A stretch of 64,000 bases of DNA. Origin: Bacillota bacterium. Lineage in GTDB: Bacteria > Bacillota > Clostridia > Christensenellales > CAG-138. The DNA lies in NCBI GenBank assembly GCA_023390655.1, contig JAEWCL010000012.1:1-64000 (forward strand). The letters run 5' to 3'. The notes under the pieces are model-generated. The model searched no databases. It was not told the origin of the DNA and worked only from the letters and a program-made list of their open reading frames with translations. This document shows, in pieces, positions 8,601-17,255 of this stretch; position 1 is the stretch's first letter; every line of letters begins with the position of its first letter. Position numbers and translations under genes: made by a program.

Positions 8601-9605
8601 ATGCTGAACTTAGGCGTGATCGGAACGGGCTGGATTACGGATTCTTTTGTGCAGGGCGCGCTTGCGACAGGGCGGTACCGCGTGTATGCGGTGTATTCCC
8701 GCACAACGGAGGCTGCGGAGCAATTCGGCAAAAAGTATGATGCGCAAGTGTACGCAACAGACCTTGACACGTTCTTTGGGATGGGGGGCATGGATGTGGT
8801 CTACATTGCTTCCCCCAATTCCTACCATTATGTGCAGGCGCAAAAGGCGATTGCCGCAAAAAAACACGTGATCGTGGAAAAGTCCGCGTTCTCCAACAGC
8901 AAGGAAACGGAGCATATCCTCTCCCTTGCGCGGGAAAACGGCGTATTCGTGTTTGAGGCGGCGCGGCATATCCATGAGCGGAACTTCTTTGTGCTCAAAG
9001 AACAGTTAAAACACATCGGCGAAATCCGCGGCGCAAGCCTGACCTATATGAAATATTCCCCCCGCTATGAGCTTGTGTTGAAGGGGGAGCACACGAACAT
9101 CTTCTCTCTGGAGTATTCGGCGGGCGCTTTGTATGACCTCGGCGTGTATCCGGTGTATACCGCGGTAGCGCTGTTCGGGAAGCCCGTAAGCTGCCACTAT
9201 TTCTGCACCAAGGTGCGTACTGGCGTTGACGGCATCGGCGTCATCGTGTTTCGGTACGATGGGTTTGACGTTGTGATGCAGACGGGCAAGATCGCGGATT
9301 CCCTCCTGCCCAGTGAAATCTGCGGCAGCGAGGGGAACATCCTGTTAAGCTCCATGAACGACATTGCCTCCATCAAGGTATACAACCGCGCAGAAAAGAC
9401 CATCGTGGAGGTGGCGGAAGAAAAGGAAAGCCACTGGATGCTTGGCGAGGCGAACGCGTTTGCAGAGCTGATATGCAACCCCGGCGCGCCCGAATCCCGC
9501 AAGCGCTATGCGGAGCTTGAGGGCATCATGCGCGATGTCCACGCCGTGATGACGGAACTCAGGCGTCAGGCGGATATCGTGTTCCCGGCGGATCAGATGG
9601 AATAG
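8601..9605 (+). CDS. Gfo/Idh/MocA-family NAD(P)-dependent oxidoreductase
   Basis: 334 residues. The N-terminal Rossmann fold begins NLGVIGTGWITDSFVQG with the GxGxxx dinucleotide loop. HVIVEKSAFSN near residue 95 corresponds to the EKP motif carrying the catalytic Lys. The C-terminal alpha/beta domain follows, with GALYDLGVYPVY. These enzymes oxidise or reduce sugars or inositols. ATG 8601 follows a GGGGAAGAGAAGG SD. It is divergent from the S66 peptidase gene. Substrate unknown. Confidence 0.9.
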   Translation: MLNLGVIGTGWITDSFVQGALATGRYRVYAVYSRTTEAAEQFGKKYDAQVYATDLDTFFGMGGMDVVYIASPNSYHYVQAQKAIAAKKHVIVEKSAFSNSKETEHILSLARENGVFVFEAARHIHERNFFVLKEQLKHIGEIRGASLTYMKYSPRYELVLKGEHTNIFSLEYSAGALYDLGVYPVYTAVALFGKPVSCHYFCTKVRTGVDGIGVIVFRYDGFDVVMQTGKIADSLLPSEICGSEGNILLSSMNDIASIKVYNRAEKTIVEVAEEKESHWMLGEANAFAELICNPGAPESRKRYAELEGIMRDVHAVMTELRRQADIVFPADQME

Positions 9606-9613
9606 AGACTACG

Positions 9614-9668
9614 TTCAGGGGCTTTGCCCCTGAAACCTACCCAAGGGATACATCCCTTGGGAATCCCG
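9614..9668 (-). repeat. Family A double-hairpin repeat, copy 1
   Basis: On the plus strand, TTCAGGGGC-TTT-GCCCCTGAA (9614-9634) is followed by CCCAAGGGA-TACA-TCCCTTGGG (9640-9661) and GAATCCCG. Read on the minus strand it has the same order as the copies at 11.55, 31.27 and 58.77 kb: GGATTCC, first hairpin, GGT spacer, second hairpin. Confidence 0.8.
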
Positions 9669-9686
9669 CTCATTTGACGTACTTTC

Positions 9687-9714
9687 AGCCGTTTGCTCGC
9701 AAACGGCTTTTTTT
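9687..9714 (+). terminator. Terminator of the Gfo/Idh gene
   Basis: AGCCGTTTGC-TC-GCAAACGGCT is followed by a T run. Any upstream extension of the next reading frame would start inside this stem, which argues against such an extension. Confidence 0.9.
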
Positions 9715-9833
9715 CTGGAAACCTTGCAGCAAAACGCTATCCATCAGCGTTCTATAAACAACCGGGCGGCGCGGGGGAGAAAAGAGCCCGGCACATTGGG
9801 GGTATTGTTCTGCGGGACGAAGGGTTTGAACGC

Positions 9834-10322
9834 TTGTACGCGGCCTGCTCACCCATGGTATATTGGACGGCATACGGGGTGACAGGCAACCACCACACGG
9901 CATTGGAACTCACACAAACGGTGTTTTTAAAGGCGTTTGTGCGTTGGGATACCATTCAGGCGCTTGCGCCGCCGCAGGTACGAAGCTGGCTTTACCGGGC
10001 GGTGAAAAACGCGAGCATCGATTGCCTGCGGCGCGAGAGTCACGAGCTGATGTCGGACTGTGTGCCCGAGCGCGCGGATGCAGACTTGTATGCGCTGCCG
10101 GAATCCGCGTGTGTGCAGCAGGAAACCATGGAGACGGTATGGGCCGGGGTGGAAGCGCTGCCCAAGGTCTACCGGGAGGCGGTGGTGCTGCACTACTTTG
10201 CGGACCTGACGCAGAAGGAAGCCGCGGAGGCGTTGCGCGTCCCCGGCGGTACGTACCGGGCAAGGCTCTCCCGCGCGCGGGAGTTGTTGAAGTTATCCTT
10301 AGGGAAGGAGGAGACGCTGTGA
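9834..10322 (+). CDS. ECF-type RNA polymerase sigma factor
   Basis: A sigma-70 family factor of ECF size. Region 2 is seen in MVYWTAYGVTGNHHTALELT and region 4 in LPKVYREAVVLHYFADLTQ followed by a helix-turn-helix (KEAAEALRVPGGTYRARLSR). The start is a problem. The frame is open upstream, but only into the preceding terminator. I used TTG 9834 with a GAAGGG about nine bases before it, giving 162 residues. This clips part of the usual first helix (DEGFERLY). A CTG at 9810, with GGGGG upstream, would restore it. The stop overlaps the GTG of the next gene by four bases, so the two are translationally coupled. Confidence 0.8.
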   Translation: MYAACSPMVYWTAYGVTGNHHTALELTQTVFLKAFVRWDTIQALAPPQVRSWLYRAVKNASIDCLRRESHELMSDCVPERADADLYALPESACVQQETMETVWAGVEALPKVYREAVVLHYFADLTQKEAAEALRVPGGTYRARLSRARELLKLSLGKEETL

Positions 10323-11194
10323 ACGAAGAACGAATAGAAGAGCTATTATGCCGGACAGCGCGGGAAAAGACAGGCGCGCTGCCGCTTGATGAGGTGCTTT
10401 CCTCCGTGTATCGCCAAGGGGAACAGGAAAAGCGTGCATATAGGCAAAAGCAAGGGAAAGTACAGCGTTTGAGACGCACACTGGTCCCCGCTGCGGCGGC
10501 GTGCGCGGCGATGGTCATCATTTCGCTGCTTGTCCGCCCCGTGGTGGTGGAAGGGAGAACGTATGTCGCGTGGAACGGCGCGGTACAGATCGACGGGGTC
10601 ATCCACCAGGTGGATGCGGCAACAGAAAAGACGGCGCTCAAACGGCTGTTTGATACCAATCAATTCGTGATTGCGGACGATGCTTCGCCCACGGGGGATA
10701 TTATGGTGCTTGCACCGGAAACCAAGGAGCAACAGATTAAGAAAGAAGAAAAAGTGAAGTATCTCAGCCATGCGGTGTCGATCGAACCCGTGACCGTGTA
10801 TCCCGTCATCGGCGATCTCGTGGTGCGGGAAGGGCCGGATACCGCGTACGCGGAGCTTGCGGAACTCTATAGCGGTCAGTGTGTCAAAAAGGTGGGTATG
10901 TACGGCAGGTGGGCGATTATTGAATGGAACGGCGCGCTCGCCTATGCGTTTGACGCGTACCTGTTTGAAGCGCCGGAGGAACTCCCGAGCTATGCGCCGG
11001 TGACGCGGTATGCGGCAGAGCCCGTCAACATTCGCGCGCTGCCTACAAGCAGGGAAGCGTCCGCGGTGCTGCATGAGCTGCAAACAGATGAGCCCGTTTC
11101 GTGTACCGGGGTGATCGGGGAATGGACGCAGATTGAATGGAAGGGCAGCAACGCTTATATATTTACCAAATGCCTCAAAAACAGCGTTTCCTAG
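10319..11194 (+). CDS. Membrane protein with two SH3 domains, probable anti-sigma partner
   Basis: 291 residues starting at GTG 10319, with a perfect AAGGAGG SD. The short N-terminal part (about 1-55) is charged and cytoplasmic, then one membrane helix (about 58-74, AAAACAAMVIISLLV). The exterior part contains two bacterial SH3-like repeats, one with PVIGDLVVREGPDTAY and one with AEPVNIRALPTSREAS, each ending in a W-x-x-I-E-W strand. Such SH3 domains commonly bind cell-wall peptides. The gene overlaps a sigma-factor gene, the usual arrangement for a membrane anti-sigma factor. No classical zinc anti-sigma motif is seen, so the role is inferred. Confidence 0.75.
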   Translation: MNEERIEELLCRTAREKTGALPLDEVLSSVYRQGEQEKRAYRQKQGKVQRLRRTLVPAAAACAAMVIISLLVRPVVVEGRTYVAWNGAVQIDGVIHQVDAATEKTALKRLFDTNQFVIADDASPTGDIMVLAPETKEQQIKKEEKVKYLSHAVSIEPVTVYPVIGDLVVREGPDTAYAELAELYSGQCVKKVGMYGRWAIIEWNGALAYAFDAYLFEAPEELPSYAPVTRYAAEPVNIRALPTSREASAVLHELQTDEPVSCTGVIGEWTQIEWKGSNAYIFTKCLKNSVS

Positions 11195-11216
11195 CACATT
11201 CCGCAGGCATTTCCGC

Positions 11217-11245
11217 TTTACAAACGCTCCCACGGGCGGTATAAT
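11217..11245 (+). promoter_or_regulatory. ileS promoter
   Basis: TTTACA at 11217-11222 and TATAAT at 11240-11245 are separated by exactly 17 bases. It lies about 30 bases upstream of the T-box leader. Confidence 0.8.
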
Positions 11246-11276
11246 AAGCGCTGTATAAGCGAGGAACGGGACACGC

Positions 11277-11526
11277 ATGGGCAGTTTTCCCCACAGAGAG
11301 AGCCGCGGACGGTGGAAGCGCGGCAGGGCGGAACGCCACATGCATCACCCGGGAGCGGGCGGGCGAACGCAAGGAACCTTGTCAGTAAGCCGTCACGGGT
11401 CTGCCCGTTACAGCAGCAGCGCATCGTATGTGCGCAAAGAAGAGAGGACGCCTTTATGGAAGCGTCAACTCGGGTGGTACCGCGTGGCTACGCCGCGTCC
11501 CGATTGGGATGCGGCGTTTTTGTTTG
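11277..11526 (+). promoter_or_regulatory. T-box leader of ileS
   Basis: A tRNA-sensing leader that reads uncharged tRNA-Ile. The invariant GGGTGGTACCGCG (11472-11484) is the T-box itself. The terminator ACGCCGC-TCCC-GATT-GGGA-GCGGCGT with a T run is at 11490-11523. Near the 5' end there is an AGAGAG box. An ATC followed by A at 11344-11346 is the likely specifier codon, matching Ile. Low charged tRNA-Ile would favour the antiterminator and ileS expression. Exact stem I boundaries are approximate. Confidence 0.92.
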
Positions 11527-11545
11527 TAAAAAGCCAAAATAGAAT

Positions 11546-11597
11546 GGGATTCCAAAGGGACGTGTCCCTTTGGCCGGGTATGGGGCGGTGCCCCATC
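11546..11597 (+). repeat. Family A double-hairpin repeat, copy 2, inside the ileS leader
   Basis: GGGATT precedes CCAAAGGGAC-GT-GTCCCTTTGG (11552-11573), then CCGGGT, then ATGGGGC-GGT-GCCCCAT (11580-11596). It lies after the T-box terminator and before the ileS SD, so it is transcribed whenever the T-box reads through. Confidence 0.82.
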
Positions 11598-11661
11598 GTT
11601 CCCCCGTTGCCCCCTGTTCCCTCTAAATACATTCAACTGTAAACCGCTAAGGAGGTTTCCC

Positions 11662-14600
11662 ATGTACAAGAAGGTTCCCACTACGCTGGATTTCGTATCC
11701 CGCGAAAAAGAAGTATTGGCGTTCTGGAAAGAGCACAAAGTGTTTGAAAAGAGCACCGTCCACCGCAAGGGGGCAAAGACGTACACGTTCTTTGACGGCC
11801 CGCCGACGGCGAACGGCAAGCCGCACATCGGCCATATCCTCACGCGCTGCATTAAGGACATCATCCCCCGCTACAAGACGATGAAGGGGTTTGACGTGCT
11901 GCGCAAGGCGGGCTGGGATACGCACGGCTTGCCGGTGGAGCTGGAGGTAGAAAAGCAGCTGGGACTCGATGGCAAGGAGCAGATCGAGGCCTATGGTGTC
12001 GAGCCCTTCATCAAAAAGTGCAAGGAATCCGTTTGGAAGTACAAGGGCGAGTGGGAGGATATGTCCGACCGCGTGGGGTTCTGGGCGGATATGGAAGACC
12101 CCTATATTACCTATGACAACAACTATATCGAGTCCGAGTGGTGGGCGTTGAAGCAGATATATGAAAAGGGCCTGCTGTATAAGGGCCATAAGGTCGTGCC
12201 CTACTGCCCGCGCTGTGGCACGGCGCTTTCCTCCCATGAGGTGGCGCAGGGCTATAAGGACGTCAAGGATACGTCCGCCATCGCGAAGTTCAAGGTTAAG
12301 GGCGAGGAGAACACCTACATCCTCGCGTGGACGACCACGCCGTGGACGCTGCCCTCTAACGTCAGCCTCTGCGTCAACGCGAACGAAACGTACGCAAGGG
12401 TGAAAAGCGGGGATAGCGTATATATCCTTGCGCAGGCGCTCATTGAGAATGTCATCGGCGAAAACGCGGAAATTCTTTCCACATTTCCCGGGAAATCCTT
12501 GGTGGGCACGGATTACAAGCCGCTGTTCGATTTCCCGGTGGATGCGCAGGGCAAGCGCGGCTGGTATGTGATGAGCGACGATTATGTCACGCTGACGGAC
12601 GGCACGGGCATCGTCCATAACGCGCCCGCGTTCGGTGAAGACGATGCGCGCGTGGGCCGGGAATGGGATCTCCCGTTCATCCAGCTGGTGGACGCAAAAG
12701 GCCATATGACGGGCGGCACGCCGTGGGACGGCATGTACGTGAAGGACGCCGATCACGCCATCCTCCATACGCTTGAAGACAGCGGCCTGCTCTACCGTGC
12801 CATGAACTTTGAGCACAACTATCCGTTCTGCTGGCGCTGCGATACGGCGCTCATCTACTACGCGCGCAAGAGCTGGTTTGTGAAGATGACGGCGGTGAAG
12901 GACAAGCTGATTTCGTTCAACCGCCGCGTGAACTGGATTCCCGAAAACATCAAGGAAGGCCGCATGGGCAACTTCCTGGAGAACGTCATCGACTGGGGCA
13001 TCTCGCGCGAGCGCTACTGGGGCACGCCGCTGCCGGTGTGGACATGCGCGGATTGCGGGCACACCCATGTGGTGGGCAGCATTGAAGAGCTCAAGCAACT
13101 GGGCAAGGATGTGCCCGAGAACATCGAACTCCACAAGCCGTTCATCGACGCGGTGCATCTGAACTGCCACAAGTGCGGCGGGGACATGAAGCGCGAGCCG
13201 GAAGTGATCGACTGCTGGTTCGACAGCGGCTCCATGCCGTTTGCGCAGTGGCACTATCCGTTTGAAAACAAGGAGATTTTTGAAACACGCTACCCCGCCG
13301 ATTTTATCAGCGAGGCCATCGACCAGACGCGCGGCTGGTTCTATACGCTCCTGGCGATCTCCACCTGTTTGTTTGACGATCCGGCGTTCTTAAACTGCAT
13401 CGTGATGGGTCATGTGCAGGATAAGGACGGCAGGAAGATGTCAAAACACTTAGGCAATGTCGTCGATCCCTGGACAGTTCTTGATAAGCAGGGCGCCGAC
13501 GCGGTGCGCTGGTACTTCTATACCGGCTCCATGCCGTGGCTGCCGAGCCGCTTCTATGAGGACGCGGTCAACGAAAGCCAGAGAAAGTTCATGGGCACGC
13601 TGTGGAACACCTATGCGTTCTACATCCTGTACGCGGAGATCGACGGGTTTGACCCGACGAAGCACAGCTTAAAGCGCGAAAACCTGACCGAAATGGACCT
13701 CTGGGTGCTCTCCCGCCTCAATTCCGTCGTCCGCGACGTGGACGCGCACCTTGAGAACCTGCGCATTACGGAAGCCGGGCGTACCTTGCAGAAATTTGTC
13801 GATGACCTTTCCAACTGGTATGTGCGCCGCTGCCGCGAGCGCTATTGGGGCAAGGACATGACGGCGGACAAGGAAGCGGCGTATATGACGCTCTTTACTG
13901 TGCTCGAAACCCTTGCGCGGCTAAGCGCCCCCTTTACGCCCTTTATGGCGGAGGAAATCTACCAGAACCTTGTGCGTTCTGTGGATAAGTCAGCGCCCGA
14001 AAGCATCCATCTGACGGATTATCCCGAGGCCGACCTGTCCTTTGTGGATAACGACCTTGAAGTGAACATGGAGCGCGTGCTCGATATCGTGGTGCTGGGC
14101 CGCGCCGCGCGCAACACCGCCGCCATCAAGAACCGCCAGCCCATCGGATGCATGTATGTGCAGGGTGAAGCGCTTCCGGCGGGGTACGTCGCCATCATCG
14201 CGGAGGAACTCAATGTCAAGGAAGTCCGCTTTGTGGCGGACGCTTCCGCCTTCGTTTCCTACCGCGCCAAGCCGCAGCTAAAGACCCTCGGGCCCCGCTA
14301 CGGCAAGGCGCTGCCCAAGATCAATGCGTATCTTGGAGGCGAAGGCATTGGGGACGCGGTCGTCGCCGCCCACAATGCGGGCAATGCCTATACCTTCAGC
14401 ATCGAAGGTATGGATGTATCGCTTGAAAAGGACGATGTGCTCGTAGAACCCATGCAGAAGGCGGGCTTTGTCACCGTGACCGAGCGCGAGCTTTCCGTGG
14501 TATTGGATACCAACCTCACCCCCGCGCTCATTGAAGAGGGCTTTGTGCGCGAGCTGACGAGTAAGGTACAGACCATGCGCAAGGAAGCGGGCTTTGACGT

Positions 14601-14784
14601 GACGGATCACATCGCGCTCACCTATTCCGGCTCCGCCGTGGTGGAGGGCGTGTTCAAAAAGTTCGGCGCGGAGATCGCGGAAGACACGCTCGCGGATGCG
14701 ATGGCGAACGTTGCGCCCAAGGGCTATGTTAAGGAATGGGATATCAACGGCGAGACCGTGACGCTGGGCGTGGAGAAGAAGTAA
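11662..14784 (+). CDS. ileS: Isoleucyl-tRNA synthetase
   Basis: 1040 residues. Class I aminoacyl-tRNA synthetase that charges tRNA-Ile, with an editing domain to remove mischarged valine. HIGH is present as PHIGHIL (about 54-60) and KMSKS as KMSKH (592-596), followed by LGNVVDPW. The CP1 editing region lies between (about 200-400, with TTPWTLPSN). Length and C terminus match the longer eukaryote-like IleS2 subtype found in many Clostridia, which is often less sensitive to mupirocin; the subtype is my inference. ATG 11662 has AAGGAGG upstream. Control is by the T-box. Confidence 0.97.
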   Translation: MYKKVPTTLDFVSREKEVLAFWKEHKVFEKSTVHRKGAKTYTFFDGPPTANGKPHIGHILTRCIKDIIPRYKTMKGFDVLRKAGWDTHGLPVELEVEKQLGLDGKEQIEAYGVEPFIKKCKESVWKYKGEWEDMSDRVGFWADMEDPYITYDNNYIESEWWALKQIYEKGLLYKGHKVVPYCPRCGTALSSHEVAQGYKDVKDTSAIAKFKVKGEENTYILAWTTTPWTLPSNVSLCVNANETYARVKSGDSVYILAQALIENVIGENAEILSTFPGKSLVGTDYKPLFDFPVDAQGKRGWYVMSDDYVTLTDGTGIVHNAPAFGEDDARVGREWDLPFIQLVDAKGHMTGGTPWDGMYVKDADHAILHTLEDSGLLYRAMNFEHNYPFCWRCDTALIYYARKSWFVKMTAVKDKLISFNRRVNWIPENIKEGRMGNFLENVIDWGISRERYWGTPLPVWTCADCGHTHVVGSIEELKQLGKDVPENIELHKPFIDAVHLNCHKCGGDMKREPEVIDCWFDSGSMPFAQWHYPFENKEIFETRYPADFISEAIDQTRGWFYTLLAISTCLFDDPAFLNCIVMGHVQDKDGRKMSKHLGNVVDPWTVLDKQGADAVRWYFYTGSMPWLPSRFYEDAVNESQRKFMGTLWNTYAFYILYAEIDGFDPTKHSLKRENLTEMDLWVLSRLNSVVRDVDAHLENLRITEAGRTLQKFVDDLSNWYVRRCRERYWGKDMTADKEAAYMTLFTVLETLARLSAPFTPFMAEEIYQNLVRSVDKSAPESIHLTDYPEADLSFVDNDLEVNMERVLDIVVLGRAARNTAAIKNRQPIGCMYVQGEALPAGYVAIIAEELNVKEVRFVADASAFVSYRAKPQLKTLGPRYGKALPKINAYLGGEGIGDAVVAAHNAGNAYTFSIEGMDVSLEKDDVLVEPMQKAGFVTVTERELSVVLDTNLTPALIEEGFVRELTSKVQTMRKEAGFDVTDHIALTYSGSAVVEGVFKKFGAEIAEDTLADAMANVAPKGYVKEWDINGETVTLGVEKK

Positions 14785-14792
14785 AGATACGA

Positions 14793-14946
14793 TTGGAGGG
14801 CTCTGGCCCCACAGTTCGCAATGGTCGCACAGAATTCTTCTGTGTCCCTTGCTCACTGGGACTGCGCCGCGCTTCTTCCGCCACAGGCGGTGCTTGGCTA
14901 CGTCCCCCCAAACCACCGCTTAAGGGCGTAACGCCCCTAAGTACCC
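14793..14946 (+). repeat. Family B intergenic repeat, long form, copy 1
   Basis: About 150 bases. It begins GGAGGGCTCTGGCCCC and contains the blocks TTGCTCACTGGGACT, CGCCGCGCTTC and CCGCCACAGGCGG. It ends with the hairpin CTTAAGGGCGTAACGCCCCTAAG. The same blocks occur in reverse orientation at 19.0-19.15 kb. No open frame is supported here. Confidence 0.8.
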
Positions 14947-14956
14947 GCAATATTTT

Positions 14957-14992
14957 CAGCCAAATTGGCATGCCAATTTGGCTGATGCTTTT
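14957..14992. terminator. 28-base perfect palindrome, likely terminator
   Basis: CAGCCAAATTGGCA / TGCCAATTTGGCTG is a perfect palindrome flanked by TATTTT on the left and ATGCTTTT on the right. It could terminate ileS and is followed closely by the SD of the VOC gene. Confidence 0.65.
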
Positions 14993-15005
14993 GATAGGAG
15001 GGAAT

Positions 15006-15449
15006 ATGCAGCCCATTCTCGATCACATCCACATCACCGCGCAAGACCTTTCCCGCGCGGAGCGGTTTTATGACGCGCTGCTGCCGCTCATAGGTTTTGA
15101 TCTGAAACACAAGGAGCGCACGAATGTGCCGGAGCATGCGTATGATCTTATCGAATACCACCATGCCGGGCTTTCCTTAGGCCTCGTCAGCCCGCGGGAA
15201 GAATACCTCGATACGCCGGTTTCCCGCAGGCGGCCGGGTGCTGTGCATCACGTCGCCTTCCGTGCCGAGACACGGGCGCAGGTGGATGCGCTCTATGCGG
15301 CGGTCTGCCGCCTGGGTGCGCACATCGTGCATCCGCCCAAAGAATACCCGGAATATTGCAGCGACTATTACGCCTTCTTTTTCAAGGATACCGAGGGCGT
15401 GGAACTGGAATTCTGCCACTTCGCCCGTAACAGATACTTCCCGGCGTAA
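15006..15449 (+). CDS. VOC-superfamily (glyoxalase/bleomycin-resistance fold) protein
   Basis: 147 residues. Two beta-alpha-beta-beta-beta modules typical of vicinal oxygen chelate proteins: DHIHITAQDLSRAERFY at the start and AVHHVAFRAETRAQVDAL in the middle, ending with GVELEFCHF. The conserved His and Glu positions (HIHI, VHHVAF, ELEF) are likely metal ligands. ATG 15006 follows GATAGGAGG. Function could be a lyase, dioxygenase or resistance protein; no substrate is indicated. Confidence 0.85.
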   Translation: MQPILDHIHITAQDLSRAERFYDALLPLIGFDLKHKERTNVPEHAYDLIEYHHAGLSLGLVSPREEYLDTPVSRRRPGAVHHVAFRAETRAQVDALYAAVCRLGAHIVHPPKEYPEYCSDYYAFFFKDTEGVELEFCHFARNRYFPA

Positions 15450-15468
15450 TGAAAATCCTGCTGACAGC

Positions 15469-15502
15469 AAAAACCCGTCTGCATAGCTGCAGGCGGGTTT
15501 TT
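15469..15502. terminator. Shared terminator of convergent genes
   Basis: AAACCCG-TCTGCA-TAGC-TGCAGG-CGGGTTTTT lies between the plus-strand VOC gene and the minus-strand anchored protein gene. Confidence 0.85.
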
Positions 15503-15513
15503 CAGAAATACGG

Positions 15514-16572
15514 CTAAGGCTGGTTATTCCCTTGCCCGGAGGATGAATAAACTTCTTTTTTCTTTAGACGCTTCTTTTTTCTAAAGTGTCTGATGATAAA
15601 CACAAGCGCAACAACAACTCCGGCAAGGACGAGCAATGGCGGGAGGGCAATCAGTATTAAAAGGTAGTATACCCCCCAATTTTTATCCTCTTTAGCCTTA
15701 TTTCCGCGGGAAAGCTTGAAATGCAAATCCCGGTCCGGAAGGCCTTGAAAGGAGGCGCGGTATACGCCATCCTTTCCACGGATAAAGTCAAATCCTTCTG
15801 CGGTAAGCCTTGTGCCTTTTGCTTTCATGTCGATGGAGATGTCGAGCGTTCCGAAACTTGCAAAGCCCTTTGCGGGATTTAGCAGATAATAAAACTCCAT
15901 GTCCTGTGCGTGCTCGGTGTTGTTGCTCGGCGTCATGCCGCGTTGCCGGTACGAAATCTCCATATGCCGCTCCTGTCCCGGTTCAAAGGAGACTTCATAA
16001 AGAACAAGAAGCATCATCGGGTTGTCAAAGACCTTTTCTTTGCGTGGGGCATATTGTTCCGCGATGCCGCTTGAAACAAACTGCTCCAAAGTGACGCCCT
16101 GGTTCTCCATGTTCTGGAGAATCGTTTTATATTGAACGTTTTTCTGGAATGCTTCACGCTCCCAAATTGCGTCCGCCTCATAGCGCGGTGGTGTACCGGA
16201 GGCAAACCACAGCAGTGTAAATTGGAAGGGAACCGGCAAGTCATCTACTGTAACCAATATGCTCTCTTCCAGCGTTTTGATGTCTTCCTCAAAGAACAGG
16301 ATCGGAAACAGCATGGAAACGACTTCCTGGGTGCTGCCTTTGTGGATCAAATCATATGCAGCGCAAATCGTTGCATCGGATAATTTCTCTTCATCCGGCA
16401 ACGAAAAGGATAGCGTTTCTTTCTGCACTGAAATTGGGGCCTCGGAAACAGAAAAAGCAGCTCCGCTGACCCCGCCCTGATGATAAGAGAAGGGCAGGGA
16501 ATTCGCAAACGCGGAACCCGGGATGAGAACAAGCGCGAATAGCAGGAGAGACAACCATCGCCTTCGCTTCAT
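15514..16572 (-). CDS. Secreted, membrane-anchored protein of unknown function
   Basis: 352 residues. A signal peptide (MKRRRWLSLLLFALVLIPG, cleavage near AFAN) is followed by about 260 extracellular residues. A C-terminal membrane helix (about 297-322, LLILIALPPLLVLAGVVVAL) and a strongly basic tail (RHFRKKKRLKKKE) complete it. This topology puts the bulk outside the cell. The ectodomain is rich in beta-type alternation and has no catalytic motif I recognise. It is monocistronic. Confidence 0.75.
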   Translation of the reverse strand: MKRRRWLSLLLFALVLIPGSAFANSLPFSYHQGGVSGAAFSVSEAPISVQKETLSFSLPDEEKLSDATICAAYDLIHKGSTQEVVSMLFPILFFEEDIKTLEESILVTVDDLPVPFQFTLLWFASGTPPRYEADAIWEREAFQKNVQYKTILQNMENQGVTLEQFVSSGIAEQYAPRKEKVFDNPMMLLVLYEVSFEPGQERHMEISYRQRGMTPSNNTEHAQDMEFYYLLNPAKGFASFGTLDISIDMKAKGTRLTAEGFDFIRGKDGVYRASFQGLPDRDLHFKLSRGNKAKEDKNWGVYYLLILIALPPLLVLAGVVVALVFIIRHFRKKKRLKKKEVYSSSGQGNNQP

Positions 16573-16659
16573 GCGGCTACCTCACATTCCGGCATTTTGA
16601 ACGATGGGAACATTTGATCTTATTATACCTGATAAAATCGTCACTTTCAATGCCGCTAT

Positions 16660-17175
16660 CTATAGGTACTCCGGCCCCTTGCGCTCCGCCATCTTCCCGG
16701 TCAGGCCGATCACCTTAGGCCATAGGCCGGTCTTTGCGATGATAAAGCCCATCAACATGCCCATGTGCGTGTGGAGATGCCGGTGCTGTGCAAGCATCAG
16801 GGTAAAGCGCGTCCATTCGCACCCCTCCGGCCGCACAAGAAGCGCATCTTCCGTCAAGCCGTCCAGATAACATTTGATCTCTTTGCGTACTTGTAAGAAG
16901 TACATGCGCAGTTCCTCCCGGGAGAGTGCCATATCCGTCACAATATCGAGATTGTTGAGGTTCGGGATATGGAACGGCGGCTCCGCATAGCGGCTGGGGT
17001 TGATGAACCATTGGTCCAGCGAGTGCAGCATGTGGTATACATGCTTGTAGAGCGGCATGCCGCAGTATGGCGCGTTCCACATATCGTCCGCAATGCAGTC
17101 CACCACGTTTTCCACTTCCCACAGCGCGCGGCTTGTCTGCTCCCGGATCGCTTCCAGATAGCCTTGCCCGTTCAT
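16660..17175 (-). CDS. DinB-family protein
   Basis: 171 residues, predicted four-helix bundle of the DinB/YfiT type. His residues in KHVYHMLHSLDQW (about 45-57) and AQHRHLHTHMG (about 130-140) sit where DinB proteins bind a divalent metal. Some family members are thiol-dependent S-transferases, others DNA-damage inducible proteins of unclear role. ATG 17175 has AAGGAGG eight bases upstream; a TTG six bases earlier is too close to it. Confidence 0.8.
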   Translation of the reverse strand: MNGQGYLEAIREQTSRALWEVENVVDCIADDMWNAPYCGMPLYKHVYHMLHSLDQWFINPSRYAEPPFHIPNLNNLDIVTDMALSREELRMYFLQVRKEIKCYLDGLTEDALLVRPEGCEWTRFTLMLAQHRHLHTHMGMLMGFIIAKTGLWPKVIGLTGKMAERKGPEYL

Positions 17176-17255
17176 TTGCAAGCCTCCTTACAAAAATTGT
17201 GAATTTACTCCTGATACATTATAATGGAAGTAATCTTTTTTATCGGGAGGACGGC

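Noticed and set aside
9614..9661. Hairpins read as ordinary terminators or a CRISPR unit
   Set aside because: They lack T runs, and a true terminator follows at 9687. Copies are dispersed, not in a regular array.
9863..10318. Long GC-rich upstream extension of the SH3 protein frame
   Set aside because: It lies in another frame over the sigma factor gene, and the GTG at 10319 has a perfect ribosome site.
11647..13254. 535-codon open frame opposite ileS
   Set aside because: Mirror of codon bias in a certain gene; no ribosome site and no recognisable domain.
14736..15005. Upstream extension of the VOC frame through the B repeat
   Set aside because: The segment is a dispersed repeat also present at 19.0 kb, and ATG 15006 has its own ribosome site.
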